This document shows positions 1 to 6,844 of a stretch of DNA of 28,818 nt, piece by piece. Source of the stretch: an uncultured Catenibacterium sp. (GTDB lineage: Bacteria; Bacillota_I; Bacilli_A; Erysipelotrichales; Coprobacillaceae); assembly GCF_900540665.1 (NCBI RefSeq), contig NZ_UQGV01000017.1, positions 1 to 28,818 of the forward strand, given 5' to 3'. Every line of letters starts with the position of its first letter. Positions within the stretch are counted from its first letter, which is position 1. Made by a program: the position numbers and the translations under genes. The notes beneath the pieces were generated by a model that had not been told where the DNA came from, searched no databases, and saw nothing but the letters and a program-made list of their open reading frames with translations.

Positions 1-104
1 GCATTCTTATTAATAATGGTAAGAAGCAATTTGATCACAATACTGATATGATTAATGTTAAAAAGATAATAGATACAAATTATTGCAGGATGCATCTTAA
101 ATGA
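1..104 (+). CDS. possible 3' end of a truncated upstream gene
   Basis: Frame 3 is open from the window edge to a TGA at 102-104, giving about 33 codons, while the other two plus frames hit stops early. The predicted tail is polar and ends ...NYCRMHLK. It could be the C-terminus of a gene lying to the left, but 33 codons is short enough to be open by chance and I recognise no family. A roughly 100-base non-coding gap follows before the RpiR gene. Confidence 0.25.
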   Translation, partial: ILINNGKKQFDHNTDMINVKKIIDTNYCRMHLK

Positions 105-141
105 GTAGAATATATATGTTCCTCTCATTTTCTCCATCTGA

Positions 142-170
142 TTGTGAAAACATTTTTTTTATGGTAACAT
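142..170 (+). promoter_or_regulatory. candidate promoter of the RpiR-family gene
   Basis: A TTGTGA box at 142-147 is followed after 17 bases by TAACAT at 165-170, in the 100-base gap ahead of the regulator. Both hexamers are imperfect; the exact 17-base spacing is the main support. Confidence 0.4.
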
Positions 171-208
171 GACGATGTAAGGAATTTCATTATAGAAGGA
201 GAATGAAG

Positions 209-1051
209 ATGAGTAGTGTCTTAGATAATATTACTGTGTTATATGATCAGTTATTTGATGCTGAAAAGAAGATTGCGAAGTATATATTAAATAATCCAAA
301 AGAAGTAGTAGATATGACTGTATCTGAACTTGCAGAAACAAGTGATGTCTCTATTGCGTCTGTATCTAGATTTTGTCGTAAGGTAGGTTTAAAGGGGTTT
401 GCCCAGTTAAAGGTCTCTTTAGCACAGGAACTTGTAGATACACATAAAGGTGGGGAAATATCAAATGAAATATCATTAGAAGATATCCCGCAATCATTAC
501 AGAATATACTTGCAAATAAGATCACTGAACTTAAACAGACAGTCAATTTGATTAATACAGACGAATTTAAAGAGATTCTAGAGGGTATTAAAGATGCTTC
601 CAGGGTACAGATAGTAGCAGTAGGAAATACAATTCCTGTAGCCATTGATGCAGCGTTTAAGTTCAATGAATTAGGTATTCCTACAACTGCAGGTACTATA
701 TGGGAAACGCAGTTATCTTATTCTTTTACTTTAGGTAAAGGAGACGTACTGATTGCAATTAGTAACTCAGGTGAATCAGATAAAGTATTAGAAGCGGTTA
801 AGATAGCCAATAAGAATGGGGCTAAGACTTTAGGTATTACTAATAGTTCTCATTCTGCCATAGGAGAAGAAGTACAATATCATATTACAACTGCAACAAG
901 AGAAAAACTTTTTCTTGATGAGTTCTGTTTTTCTAGAGTTTCTGCAATGACTGTTATAGAGATTATATTCTTATTCTTAACAGTGATGGTAGAGAATGCA
1001 CATAAGTCTATGATCCAGTGTGAAGAGATGTTTGCGGTAGATAAGAGATAA
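209..1051 (+). CDS. MurR/RpiR family transcriptional regulator (HTH plus SIS sugar-phosphate sensor)
   Basis: A 280-residue cytoplasmic DNA-binding regulator. Residues ~1-77 form the RpiR-type helix-turn-helix domain (VSELAETSDVSIASVSRFCR, then the family-typical VGLKGFAQLK). Residues ~125-255 form a SIS phosphosugar-binding domain with the ISNSGESDKVLEA loop. Family members sense phosphorylated sugars or amino sugars and control their catabolism. I place the start at the ATG at 209, because AAGGAG at 196-201 is 7 bases away from it but only 1 base from the in-frame ATG at 203. No PTS or sugar-isomerase gene is adjacent; the nearest sugar gene is a 1-phosphofructokinase two genes on, so the target regulon is not evident. 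A terminator follows immediately. Confidence 0.9.
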   Translation: MSSVLDNITVLYDQLFDAEKKIAKYILNNPKEVVDMTVSELAETSDVSIASVSRFCRKVGLKGFAQLKVSLAQELVDTHKGGEISNEISLEDIPQSLQNILANKITELKQTVNLINTDEFKEILEGIKDASRVQIVAVGNTIPVAIDAAFKFNELGIPTTAGTIWETQLSYSFTLGKGDVLIAISNSGESDKVLEAVKIANKNGAKTLGITNSSHSAIGEEVQYHITTATREKLFLDEFCFSRVSAMTVIEIIFLFLTVMVENAHKSMIQCEEMFAVDKR

Positions 1052-1056
1052 TACAT

Positions 1057-1085
1057 ACAGATAGCTTAATGACTATCTGTTTTCT
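1057..1085 (+). terminator. Rho-independent terminator after the RpiR gene
   Basis: Perfect 8-bp stem ACAGATAG (1057-1064) / CTATCTGT (1073-1080), 8-base loop, then TTTCTT. The downstream promoter's -35 region overlaps this stem. Confidence 0.75.
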
Positions 1086-1087
1086 TA

Positions 1088-1129
1088 TGTTATAATTTAA
1101 ACGAAATACGGCAAAACAAAAATATGCCG
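1088..1129 (+). promoter_or_regulatory. extended -10 promoter and inverted-repeat operator of the AbiEi-like gene
   Basis: TGTTATAAT at 1088-1096 is a consensus extended -10. Just downstream, CGGCA (1109-1113) and TGCCG (1125-1129) form an inverted repeat with an 11-base spacer between the -10 box and the ribosome binding site. AbiEi-type proteins are known to repress their own promoter through inverted repeats, so this is a candidate autoregulatory operator. Confidence 0.5.
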
Positions 1130-1146
1130 AACAAGGAGGCAATGTT

Positions 1147-1704
1147 GTGTTTGAGAATCAAATGATTATTTCAGGTAAAGAACTAAAAGAAAAAGGACTT
1201 ACTTACTACAAAATCAATCAACTAGTAAAAGAAGGGATTCTTAGAAAACTCAATAAGAGATACTATGAGAATATGAACTATATAGGAGAAATAACAGACT
1301 TCTCTTATATACCAGCATATATCCCTCAAGGTGTCATATGTCTTATGAGTGCTGCAGTTTACTATGATCTTACTGACTATATGCCTCATAGTGTAGATGT
1401 TGCGATTCCAAGAAAATCAAGAGTCTCTACTTTTCCTGATTGGCCAAGTATTGATCTATACTACTATACTGATTATAGATATAATATAGGAATAGAAGAA
1501 AACAATAATATACGTATATATGATATAGAAAAAATAGTCGTAGATATTATCTACTATAGGGACAGAATGGGTATAGATACAGCAAAAGAAGTATTAGTCA
1601 ATTATTTGAGAAGAAAAGATAGAAACCTTAATCAACTCATACGCTACGCTGACAAGTGCAAGTGTGGAGAGATTATGAGAACCTATCTAGAAGTACTGAT
1701 ATAA
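1147..1704 (+). CDS. AbiEi-type antitoxin / transcriptional regulator without a partner toxin
   Basis: A 185-residue protein resembling the type IV toxin-antitoxin antitoxin AbiEi. It has an N-terminal winged helix-turn-helix (residues ~8-42: SGKELKEKGLTYYKINQL then LVKEGILRKLNKRYY), followed by the family-typical GVICLMSAAVYYDLTDYMPH and VAIPRKSR segments. Translation starts at a GTG (1147), supported by AAGGAGG at 1133-1139 with a 7-base spacer. The usual downstream AbiEii nucleotidyltransferase is absent: a strong terminator follows at once and the next gene is a phosphofructokinase. It is therefore an orphan, either a remnant of a phage-defence module or a stand-alone regulator. The family call is good; the present-day role is unknown. 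Confidence 0.75.
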   Translation: MFENQMIISGKELKEKGLTYYKINQLVKEGILRKLNKRYYENMNYIGEITDFSYIPAYIPQGVICLMSAAVYYDLTDYMPHSVDVAIPRKSRVSTFPDWPSIDLYYYTDYRYNIGIEENNNIRIYDIEKIVVDIIYYRDRMGIDTAKEVLVNYLRRKDRNLNQLIRYADKCKCGEIMRTYLEVLI

Positions 1705-1715
1705 TGATTATATTT

Positions 1716-1760
1716 AAAGTATGACAAAGGTGTTTTTGCACCTAAATGTCATACTTTTTT
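1716..1760 (+). terminator. strong Rho-independent terminator after the AbiEi-like gene
   Basis: Long stem: AAAGTATGACA (1716-1726) pairs with TGTCATACTTT (1747-1757), with a second inner helix AGGTG/CACCT around a short T-rich loop, followed by a T run. Confidence 0.85.
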
Positions 1761-1796
1761 AGTATTATACAAAGTAAATTATTTACATGAAATCTA

Positions 1797-1826
1797 TTGA
1801 CAAAGAAAACCTTTACACCATATAAT
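1797..1826 (+). promoter_or_regulatory. sigma-A promoter of the phosphofructokinase gene
   Basis: Perfect TTGACA (1797-1802) and TATAAT (1821-1826) with an 18-base spacer, 46 bases ahead of the start codon. It is the best promoter in the window. Confidence 0.8.
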
Positions 1827-1830
1827 AGCA

Positions 1831-1854
1831 TTGTAATAAAAAAGTTTTTTACAA
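1831..1854 (+). promoter_or_regulatory. inverted repeat downstream of the fruK promoter
   Basis: TTGTAA (1831-1836) and TTACAA (1849-1854) flank an A6/T6 centre immediately after the -10 box, covering the likely transcription start. It could be an operator for a sugar-responsive repressor or a weak hairpin; nothing identifies the binder. Confidence 0.35.
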
Positions 1855-1872
1855 GAAAAGGAGATTATGTAA

Positions 1873-2799
1873 ATGATTTACACAATAACTTTTAATCCTG
1901 CATTAGATTATGTAATCACAGTTGATCATTTCCAACAGGGATTAGTCAACAGAGCATGTGAAGAACATATTTTCTGTGGAGGTAAGGGCATTAATGTTTC
2001 CGCAATTTTTAAAGAATTAGGTTATGAATCTGAAGCTTTAGGTTTTGTGGCTGGTTTTACTGGTGATGAAATTGTACGTCGTGCTAAGAGTGAGTATGAT
2101 ATCAAGACTGATTTCATCAAGGTAGAAAAAGGTATGTCACGTATTAATGTAAAGATGCGTAGTGATGAAGAAACAGAAATAAATGGTATGGGACCTCAGA
2201 TCACTGATGAAGATGTAGAAAAGTTATTCAAAAAGCTTGATACATTAAAAGAGGGTGATGTATTAGTACTTTCTGGTTCTATTCCTAAATGCATTAGTCC
2301 TAGAATCTATGAAGAGATTCTAGAAAGATTACAGAATAAGGGTATCTTGTTTGTAGTTGATGCCACTGGACAGCTATTAGTCAATGTATTAGCTTATCAT
2401 CCATTCTTGATTAAACCTAATAATCATGAAATAGAAGAAATCTTTGATGTGAAGCTAGAAACTGAAGAAGATCTAGTAAAGTATGCCAATAAGCTACAGG
2501 AAATGGGTGCTCGTAATGTATTGATTTCACTTGCAGGTGATGGTTCTTTGTTAGTAGATGAAAATGGTGGTACACATCGTTTAGGTGTATGTAAGGGTAC
2601 AGTAAAGAATTCTGTAGGTGCTGGCGATTCTATGGTCGCTGGTTTTGTGGCTGGTTATTTAAATAATGGAGATTATGATGAAGCTTTAGCACTTGGTACT
2701 GCATGTGGTGGAGCAACAGCTTTCTCATATTCACTTGCGAAAAGAGACTTCATTGATGAATGTCTCGCACAATTAAAGTACTCTCAAAAAAGATCATAA
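1873..2799 (+). CDS. fruK: 1-phosphofructokinase (PfkB/ribokinase family)
   Basis: A 308-residue cytoplasmic kinase, normal length for FruK/LacC. It phosphorylates fructose-1-phosphate to fructose-1,6-bisphosphate with ATP; a tagatose-6-phosphate kinase role cannot be excluded from sequence alone. The 1-PFK opening TITFNPALDY, the substrate loop GGKGINVS (residues 36-43), SGSIP (134-138) and the PfkB anion-hole/catalytic signature NSVGAGDSM with Asp252 are all present. The start is supported by AAAAGGAG at 1856-1863 and a strong promoter. The usual partners (DeoR-type fruR before it, fructose PTS fruA after it) are missing. Instead the gene abuts a decayed transposon, so a fructose-uptake gene may have been lost or lies elsewhere. 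Confidence 0.88.
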   Translation: MIYTITFNPALDYVITVDHFQQGLVNRACEEHIFCGGKGINVSAIFKELGYESEALGFVAGFTGDEIVRRAKSEYDIKTDFIKVEKGMSRINVKMRSDEETEINGMGPQITDEDVEKLFKKLDTLKEGDVLVLSGSIPKCISPRIYEEILERLQNKGILFVVDATGQLLVNVLAYHPFLIKPNNHEIEEIFDVKLETEEDLVKYANKLQEMGARNVLISLAGDGSLLVDENGGTHRLGVCKGTVKNSVGAGDSMVAGFVAGYLNNGDYDEALALGTACGGATAFSYSLAKRDFIDECLAQLKYSQKRS

Positions 2800-3394
2800 G
2801 ATTTGGAAATATTCTAATCATTATAAGAAACTGAAAGCAAAACATTCTGAGTTATGTCGCATCAATGCCATAAACAGACAGCTTGCAATAAATGAAGACG
2901 CTAACCATTTAAGAAGTCTTGGAGATATATTTATCACAGAACCTAAAAATGCAGGCAGGCTTATGAAAAGAACTAAAGAAACTACGGTCAATAGCAAAGG
3001 CAAGTTTAATAAGAAAAAGCGATTTGGCAAATCCATAAAGAACAGATGTCCTTCTGGATTTCAAGCTGCTGTAGAACAGAAATTCAAGATATCAGGTGGT
3101 ATATATATTGAAGTATCCAATGATTACAGAGCAAGTCAATATGATCATACTGTTGATGACTATATCAAAAAGAAACTATCTGACCGAATGTATAAGCTAC
3201 AAGATGGTACTGAGGTACAAAGAGACTGGTATTCATCATTCCTATTATACTGTTACGATTACAGAACCAAAGATATAGATAAAAGCAAATGTATTTCTGA
3301 GTTTGATAAGTGTTACAGCAAAGAAAAAGCACTAATCGAATGGATTAAGGCTAACGAGATCAAGGTATTAAATAGCGGAATTAAGATAGCGTAA
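2777..3394 (+). pseudogene. tnpB: 3' fragment of an IS605-type tnpB (zinc-ribbon-less variant)
   Basis: The frame is open from 2777, inside the end of fruK, to the TAA at 3392-3394, about 205 codons. It carries the C-terminal part of a TnpB-like RNA-guided nuclease: KYSNHYKKLKAKHSEL, the RuvC-II glutamate in GDIFITEP, KKRFGKSIKNRCPSGF, and the last RuvC aspartate in VQRDWYSSF. The canonical SQTCxxCG zinc ribbon is replaced by RASQYDHTVDDYIKKKLSDR. The N-terminal half, including the first RuvC aspartate, is missing, so no active nuclease can be made. The ATG at 2963 is merely the first internal Met. The fragment sits directly against fruK, implying a deletion or recombination removed the element's left part. 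Confidence 0.75.
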
Positions 3395-3582
3395 AACATA
3401 TTCAGGGAGACCGATTACACTTCCTTACGAAAGTAGAAATTTACCGTTAATGTGGTCGCTGGACTGCTTGGTAATGAAAGTTCTGATTCAAATAGATTTA
3501 CACTTGTAACTCCAAAGTCTGAAAATGATGTACGATTACAAGCTACACTTGGCAATCAGAACCCCACGGGCTTGCCCGTGGG
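3395..3582 (+). ncRNA. putative omega/reRNA region of the decayed tnpB element
   Basis: Between the tnpB stop and the right-end hairpin lie about 190 bases without a convincing gene. In TnpB systems the guide RNA scaffold is made from exactly this 3' region and ends at the transposon right end, with the guide coming from the flank. The assignment rests on position only; the nuclease gene is broken, so any RNA would lack its local partner. Confidence 0.35.
3563..3582 (+). repeat. right-end hairpin of the IS605-type element
   Basis: Perfect 8-bp palindrome CCCACGGG (3563-3570), loop CTTG, CCCGTGGG (3575-3582). It is strikingly GC-rich against its AT-rich surroundings. IS200/IS605 elements carry such sub-terminal hairpins recognised by TnpA; the element probably ends within about 10 bases after it, where P-II coding sequence begins. 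Confidence 0.65.
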
Positions 3583-3583
3583 A

Positions 3584-3925
3584 GTAGTCAGTATTGCGAA
3601 AGCAGAAAAGATGGATGCTTTAAAAGTTGCTATGAACGATATTGGCGTTACTGGTATGACAGTGACAAGAGTATCAGGCTGTGGTGTTCAAAAAGGACAG
3701 ACTGCTTATTATAGAGGCGCTAAGGTTGACATCCAGTTATTGCCTAAGGTAAAGGCTGAGATTGTTGTGTCTAGTATTCCTGTACAGACAGTTGTAGATG
3801 CAGCAAGAAGTGTTCTATACACTGGTCATATGGGTGATGGTAAGATCTTTATCTATAATGTAGAGAATGTCGTAAGAATTTCTTCTGGTGAACAAGGTCC
3901 TGAAGCCTTAAGCTATGAAGACTAA
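3584..3925 (+). pseudogene. 5'-truncated P-II nitrogen regulatory protein (GlnB/GlnK domain)
   Basis: From about 3593 the frame encodes a P-II domain lacking only its first strand. Visible are KMDALKVAMNDIGVTGMTV, SGCGVQKGQTAYYRGAK (T-loop, Tyr equivalent to uridylylated Tyr51), LLPKVKAEIVV, and the B-loop TGHMGDGKIF with NVENVVRISSGEQG. P-II trimers sense ATP/ADP and 2-oxoglutarate and control ammonium transport and nitrogen assimilation. The native start and ribosome binding site are gone, replaced by the IS right end. The frame stays open back through the hairpin to a GTG at 3452, so a chimeric product is conceivable but has no visible Shine-Dalgarno. The ending EALSYED recalls P-II domains fused to AmtB transporters, so the lost part could have been a whole transporter. 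Confidence 0.75.
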
Positions 3926-3927
3926 CT

Positions 3928-3963
3928 AAAAATGAGACTCGATTATTCGAGCCTCATTTTTTT
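3928..3963. terminator. bidirectional terminator between P-II remnant and MATE gene
   Basis: AAAAATGAG + CTCGA (3928-3942) pairs with TCGAG + CTCATTTTT (3947-3961), with A and T runs on the two sides so it can act in both directions. The MATE stop codon lies in the loop. Confidence 0.8.
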
Positions 3964-5259
3964 GACGAGTAATAAACCTATAATAAGTGTAATGATATCA
4001 CTGATACATTGTGCAAGAAGAATACCCATATAGCCTAATAATGCCGTAAGGACAATCATTACAACAAAGAATATCACACCCTGTCTTGATAAAGAGATGA
4101 CCATTGCCCCTGTCGCATAACCTGCTGATTGAAAGAGTGTTGTGAATATTAATACAACCCCTACAAAGGGTGTAGAGATAGATAAGCATCTCAACATTGT
4201 ACTTCCCTGTGAGACAATTGTTTGATTCTTCATGAAACATGACATGATAGAAGGTGTAAAGAGACATAATATAAGTGTCATAACGCAAGCAAAAGATATA
4301 ATGACTAAAGCATCAAAGCGTAAGACTTCTTTAAGTCTCTTTTTATTGTGTGCTCCGATACAATATCCAATAAGTGGCTGTGCACCAAAGGCAAAGCCAA
4401 CAAGAACCATCATAATAATCATATTGACTTTTAACGCGATCCCCATACTGGCAATCGCATTTGATCCATAGGGACGTAAATATTGATTAGTAAGAGTGAC
4501 TGCAAAAGACTGCATAATATTTGTAAGAGAAGCCGGGATACCAATAAAAATGAGTCCTTTTATATGACGTGTATCACAATGGGCATCCTTTAAAGAAACG
4601 CTGAGTTCTGGACATTTACGTTTAATCACATAAACCAAATATGCATCTGTAACAAAATTAGAGAATACAGTCGCAATTGCGACACCAGTGGCTTCCATAT
4701 GAAATACAAATAAGAAAATAGGATCAAGAATGATATTGATAACACAACCAAGAATTGTACCTATCATAGCATCCTGAGCATGTCCTGCACATCTGATAAG
4801 ATTTGTAGGAATCATCGATAGAATAATGAAGACTCCACCAATTGAAATCACATGATAATACTGTAAAACATAAGGTCTTGTAGATGCTTCTGTTCCAAGT
4901 AATGAAAGAATAGGATTCTTAAATAGAATCATGATTAAAGAAGTAAGAAGAGAGACCCCAATAGCATAATAAAAGCATACAGCACTGACTCTTCTTGCTT
5001 CTTCAGTTTCTTTATTCCCAAATAAACGAGAGATTACTGAACTGCCTCCTAGTCCAAATATATCTCCTAAAGCAATCATTAATGTAAATAGAGGTGCACA
5101 TAATGAGACACCTGCAACAAGATTTGTATTTTGTGTTTGTGATACAAAAAAAGTATCGACTAAGTTATAAACTAAAGTGACCATCATAGAAAGAACTACT
5201 GGTAAAGCAATCTTAAAGTAAGCTTTCTTGACAGGCATTGTTTCAAATAATTCATTCAT
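3943..5259 (-). CDS. MATE family multidrug/toxic compound exporter
   Basis: A 438-residue polytopic membrane protein with about 12 hydrophobic helices, the usual MATE length and layout of two six-helix halves. Recognisable stretches are the N-terminal PVVLSMMVTLVYNLVDTFFV, FGLGGSSVISRLFG, LIRCAGHAQDAMIGT and PLIGYCIGAHNKKR. MATE proteins expel cationic drugs or metabolites in exchange for Na+ or H+; the substrate cannot be read from the sequence. AGGAGG (5268-5273 on the minus strand) precedes the ATG. It is divergent from a Crp/Fnr regulator with a palindromic operator between them, so that regulator is the likely controller. Confidence 0.9.
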   Translation of the reverse strand: MNELFETMPVKKAYFKIALPVVLSMMVTLVYNLVDTFFVSQTQNTNLVAGVSLCAPLFTLMIALGDIFGLGGSSVISRLFGNKETEEARRVSAVCFYYAIGVSLLTSLIMILFKNPILSLLGTEASTRPYVLQYYHVISIGGVFIILSMIPTNLIRCAGHAQDAMIGTILGCVINIILDPIFLFVFHMEATGVAIATVFSNFVTDAYLVYVIKRKCPELSVSLKDAHCDTRHIKGLIFIGIPASLTNIMQSFAVTLTNQYLRPYGSNAIASMGIALKVNMIIMMVLVGFAFGAQPLIGYCIGAHNKKRLKEVLRFDALVIISFACVMTLILCLFTPSIMSCFMKNQTIVSQGSTMLRCLSISTPFVGVVLIFTTLFQSAGYATGAMVISLSRQGVIFFVVMIVLTALLGYMGILLAQCISDIITLIIGLLLVKKMRLE

Positions 5260-5303
5260 TGTATTAACCTCCTATCCTATCTTATCAGTTTTGTTTGTGA
5301 TTT

Positions 5304-5323
5304 ATTGTGTCATATGTCACAAT
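5304..5323. promoter_or_regulatory. Crp/Fnr-type palindromic operator
   Basis: ATTGTG (5304-5309), T, CATATG (5311-5316), T, CACAAT (5318-5323): a 20-bp palindrome broken only at two symmetric positions and matching the TTGTG-N-CACAA layout of Crp/Fnr sites. It sits 6 bases before the Crp-family start codon, where it would overlap the start region of that gene, and about 45 bases before the MATE start. Confidence 0.7.
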
Positions 5324-5329
5324 AGAGAT

Positions 5330-5944
5330 ATGAAAGAGATAAAAGATAAACAGTTAATAGAGAAGTATAGTGAGTCTATATCTTCTTATGTTCATTTAGA
5401 AAATGTAAGTCTTCAGATGTTTGAGTTTGAGAAAGGAGAGTTATTGATTCAGCCTTCTTTTCATTTTCATTCTATTTATTTTTTAGTGAAAGGAAGCGTA
5501 AATGTTTATTCAATTCAGGCAGATGGTAGACAGTTTGTGACAGGTGTAAAGAAAGAAATACCTATTCTTGGAGATATTGAGTTTGTCACAAAAAAAAAAC
5601 CTCACTTATTTGTAGAGGCTTTAGAGAATGTAATGGTATTAAGTATTGATACACTAAGATATGAGAAAGAGTTGAATGAAGATGTGTTGTTTCTACATTC
5701 AGTCATTCATTCCTGCGTAGATATTATTCAAACTGTACAGCATGATCAAAACTTTATGAGTCTGGAAGAGAAAGTTATCGCATATATGAAATATCAGTGT
5801 GATGATCATATATTAAGAAGAATAGAAAAAACATCAGAAATACTTCACTGTAGTAGAAGACAGCTACAAAGAGTTTTATGTCAGTTAGTAGAAAAGAATG
5901 TGATTAAAAAGACAGGAAAAGGGATTTATCGTTTCAAAATATGA
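5330..5944 (+). CDS. Crp/Fnr family transcriptional regulator
   Basis: A 204-residue regulator with an N-terminal cyclic-nucleotide-binding-type beta-barrel (residues ~15-110, including FHFHSIYFLVKGSVNVYS and PILGDIEFV) and a C-terminal helix-turn-helix (KTSEILHCSRRQLQRVLCQL, then VIKKTGKGIYRFKI). No FNR-type cysteine cluster is evident and the barrel lacks a classical cAMP-binding RS motif, so the effector is unknown. I choose the ATG at 5330; an upstream in-frame start at 5228 would run through the MATE start and the operator palindrome, and has no ribosome binding site. The ribosome binding site at 5330 is itself weak. The divergent MATE gene is the obvious candidate target, with autorepression through the adjacent palindrome. 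Confidence 0.85.
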   Translation: MKEIKDKQLIEKYSESISSYVHLENVSLQMFEFEKGELLIQPSFHFHSIYFLVKGSVNVYSIQADGRQFVTGVKKEIPILGDIEFVTKKKPHLFVEALENVMVLSIDTLRYEKELNEDVLFLHSVIHSCVDIIQTVQHDQNFMSLEEKVIAYMKYQCDDHILRRIEKTSEILHCSRRQLQRVLCQLVEKNVIKKTGKGIYRFKI

Positions 5945-5951
5945 TGGATTG

Positions 5952-5981
5952 ATATCGTTTACGATATAGTTTATGTATAAT
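5952..5981 (+). promoter_or_regulatory. palindromic operator and -10 box ahead of the HAD gene
   Basis: ATATCG (5952-5957), TTTA, CGATAT (5962-5967) lies 8 bases before TATAAT (5976-5981), i.e. between the expected -35 and -10. There is no T run after it, so it fits a repressor site better than a terminator. AAAGGAG at 5992-5998 follows. Confidence 0.5.
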
Positions 5982-6004
5982 GAAAACATGCAAAGGAGAT
6001 AAAT

Positions 6005-6844
6005 ATGGGAAAAATAATATTTCTAGATGTAGATGGTACATTAATTGATTATGAAGCAAAACTACCTGCTTCAGCAGCAAAGGCAGTAGATATGGCACGT
6101 GCAAATGGACATAAAGTTTATATTTGTACAGGATGTTCTAAGGCTGAAGTGTTACAGCGTCATTTATGTGATTTAGATGGTATGATTGGTGGTAATGGTG
6201 CTTATGTAGAAGACCATGATGAAGTTGTAATGCATCAAGGATTATCAAAGGAAGATGTAAAACATATTGTAGATTGGTGTAATGAGAGACACTTAGGATT
6301 CTATTTAGAAGCCAATAGTGGTATGTACTGCAATGACTATATGTTAGAACAGGGCCCTGAAACAATGGTTAAGTATGCTCAGGGTAAAGGGGCTGATTTA
6401 GAGAAAGCAAAGGAATCTTCTAAAGCCTTCATGGATGGATTTATTCATTTACAAGGTGAAGATTTATATAGAGATGATGTGAATAAGATCAGCTTTATCT
6501 TAAGCTCTTATCAGGATCATTTAGATTCTAAGGTGGAATTCCCTGACCTTATTGCGAATACATGGGGTGGTAAGGGTGAAGTAGCCTTATATGGTGATTT
6601 AGGTCCTACTGGTATTACTAAGAGACATGCGATTGAAGTATTAATGGAACATCTTGGTGCAGACTTTAAGGATACTATTTCTTTTGGTGATGCAAAGATT
6701 GATTTATCAATGTTTGAATGTTGTGCTTATAATGTCGCTATGGGTAATGGTGGCCCTGAAATTAAAGAAGCAGCTGATTATATTACTACTGATGTCAATG
6801 ATAATGGACTTTATAATGCGTTTAAGCATTTAGGTTTAATCTAA
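6005..6844 (+). CDS. Cof-type HAD superfamily hydrolase
   Basis: A 279-residue cytoplasmic phosphatase of the HAD-IIB (Cof/YidA) group. Motif I is DVDGT with nucleophile Asp8 and acid Asp10; motif II is CTG with Thr42; a cap domain spans roughly residues 80-185; motif III is Lys206 (GITKRHAI); motif IV is GDAKID with Asp229 and Asp233. All catalytic residues are intact. Such enzymes dephosphorylate sugar phosphates, FMN or related metabolites; the substrate is not predictable here. The promoter carries a palindrome, so expression is probably regulated. Its stop codon overlaps that of the convergent gene by three bases, with a shared terminator. Confidence 0.9.
   Translation: MGKIIFLDVDGTLIDYEAKLPASAAKAVDMARANGHKVYICTGCSKAEVLQRHLCDLDGMIGGNGAYVEDHDEVVMHQGLSKEDVKHIVDWCNERHLGFYLEANSGMYCNDYMLEQGPETMVKYAQGKGADLEKAKESSKAFMDGFIHLQGEDLYRDDVNKISFILSSYQDHLDSKVEFPDLIANTWGGKGEVALYGDLGPTGITKRHAIEVLMEHLGADFKDTISFGDAKIDLSMFECCAYNVAMGNGGPEIKEAADYITTDVNDNGLYNAFKHLGLI

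Noticed and set aside
3452..3583. N-terminal 40 residues of the 157-aa frame as a genuine part of the P-II protein
   Set aside because: They are translated from the IS right end, including its hairpin, have no P-II similarity and start at a GTG without a ribosome binding site.
4686..4692. B12-box-like GCCACTG words (minus strand at 4686-4692; plus strand at 2362-2368 and 11945-11951) as possible cobalamin riboswitches
   Set aside because: All lie inside conserved codons of the MATE, fruK and degV genes, far from the B12 genes, and no surrounding riboswitch structure is evident.
5228..5329. Longer start of the Crp-family gene at 5228
   Set aside because: It overlaps the divergent MATE start and the operator palindrome, and has no ribosome binding site.
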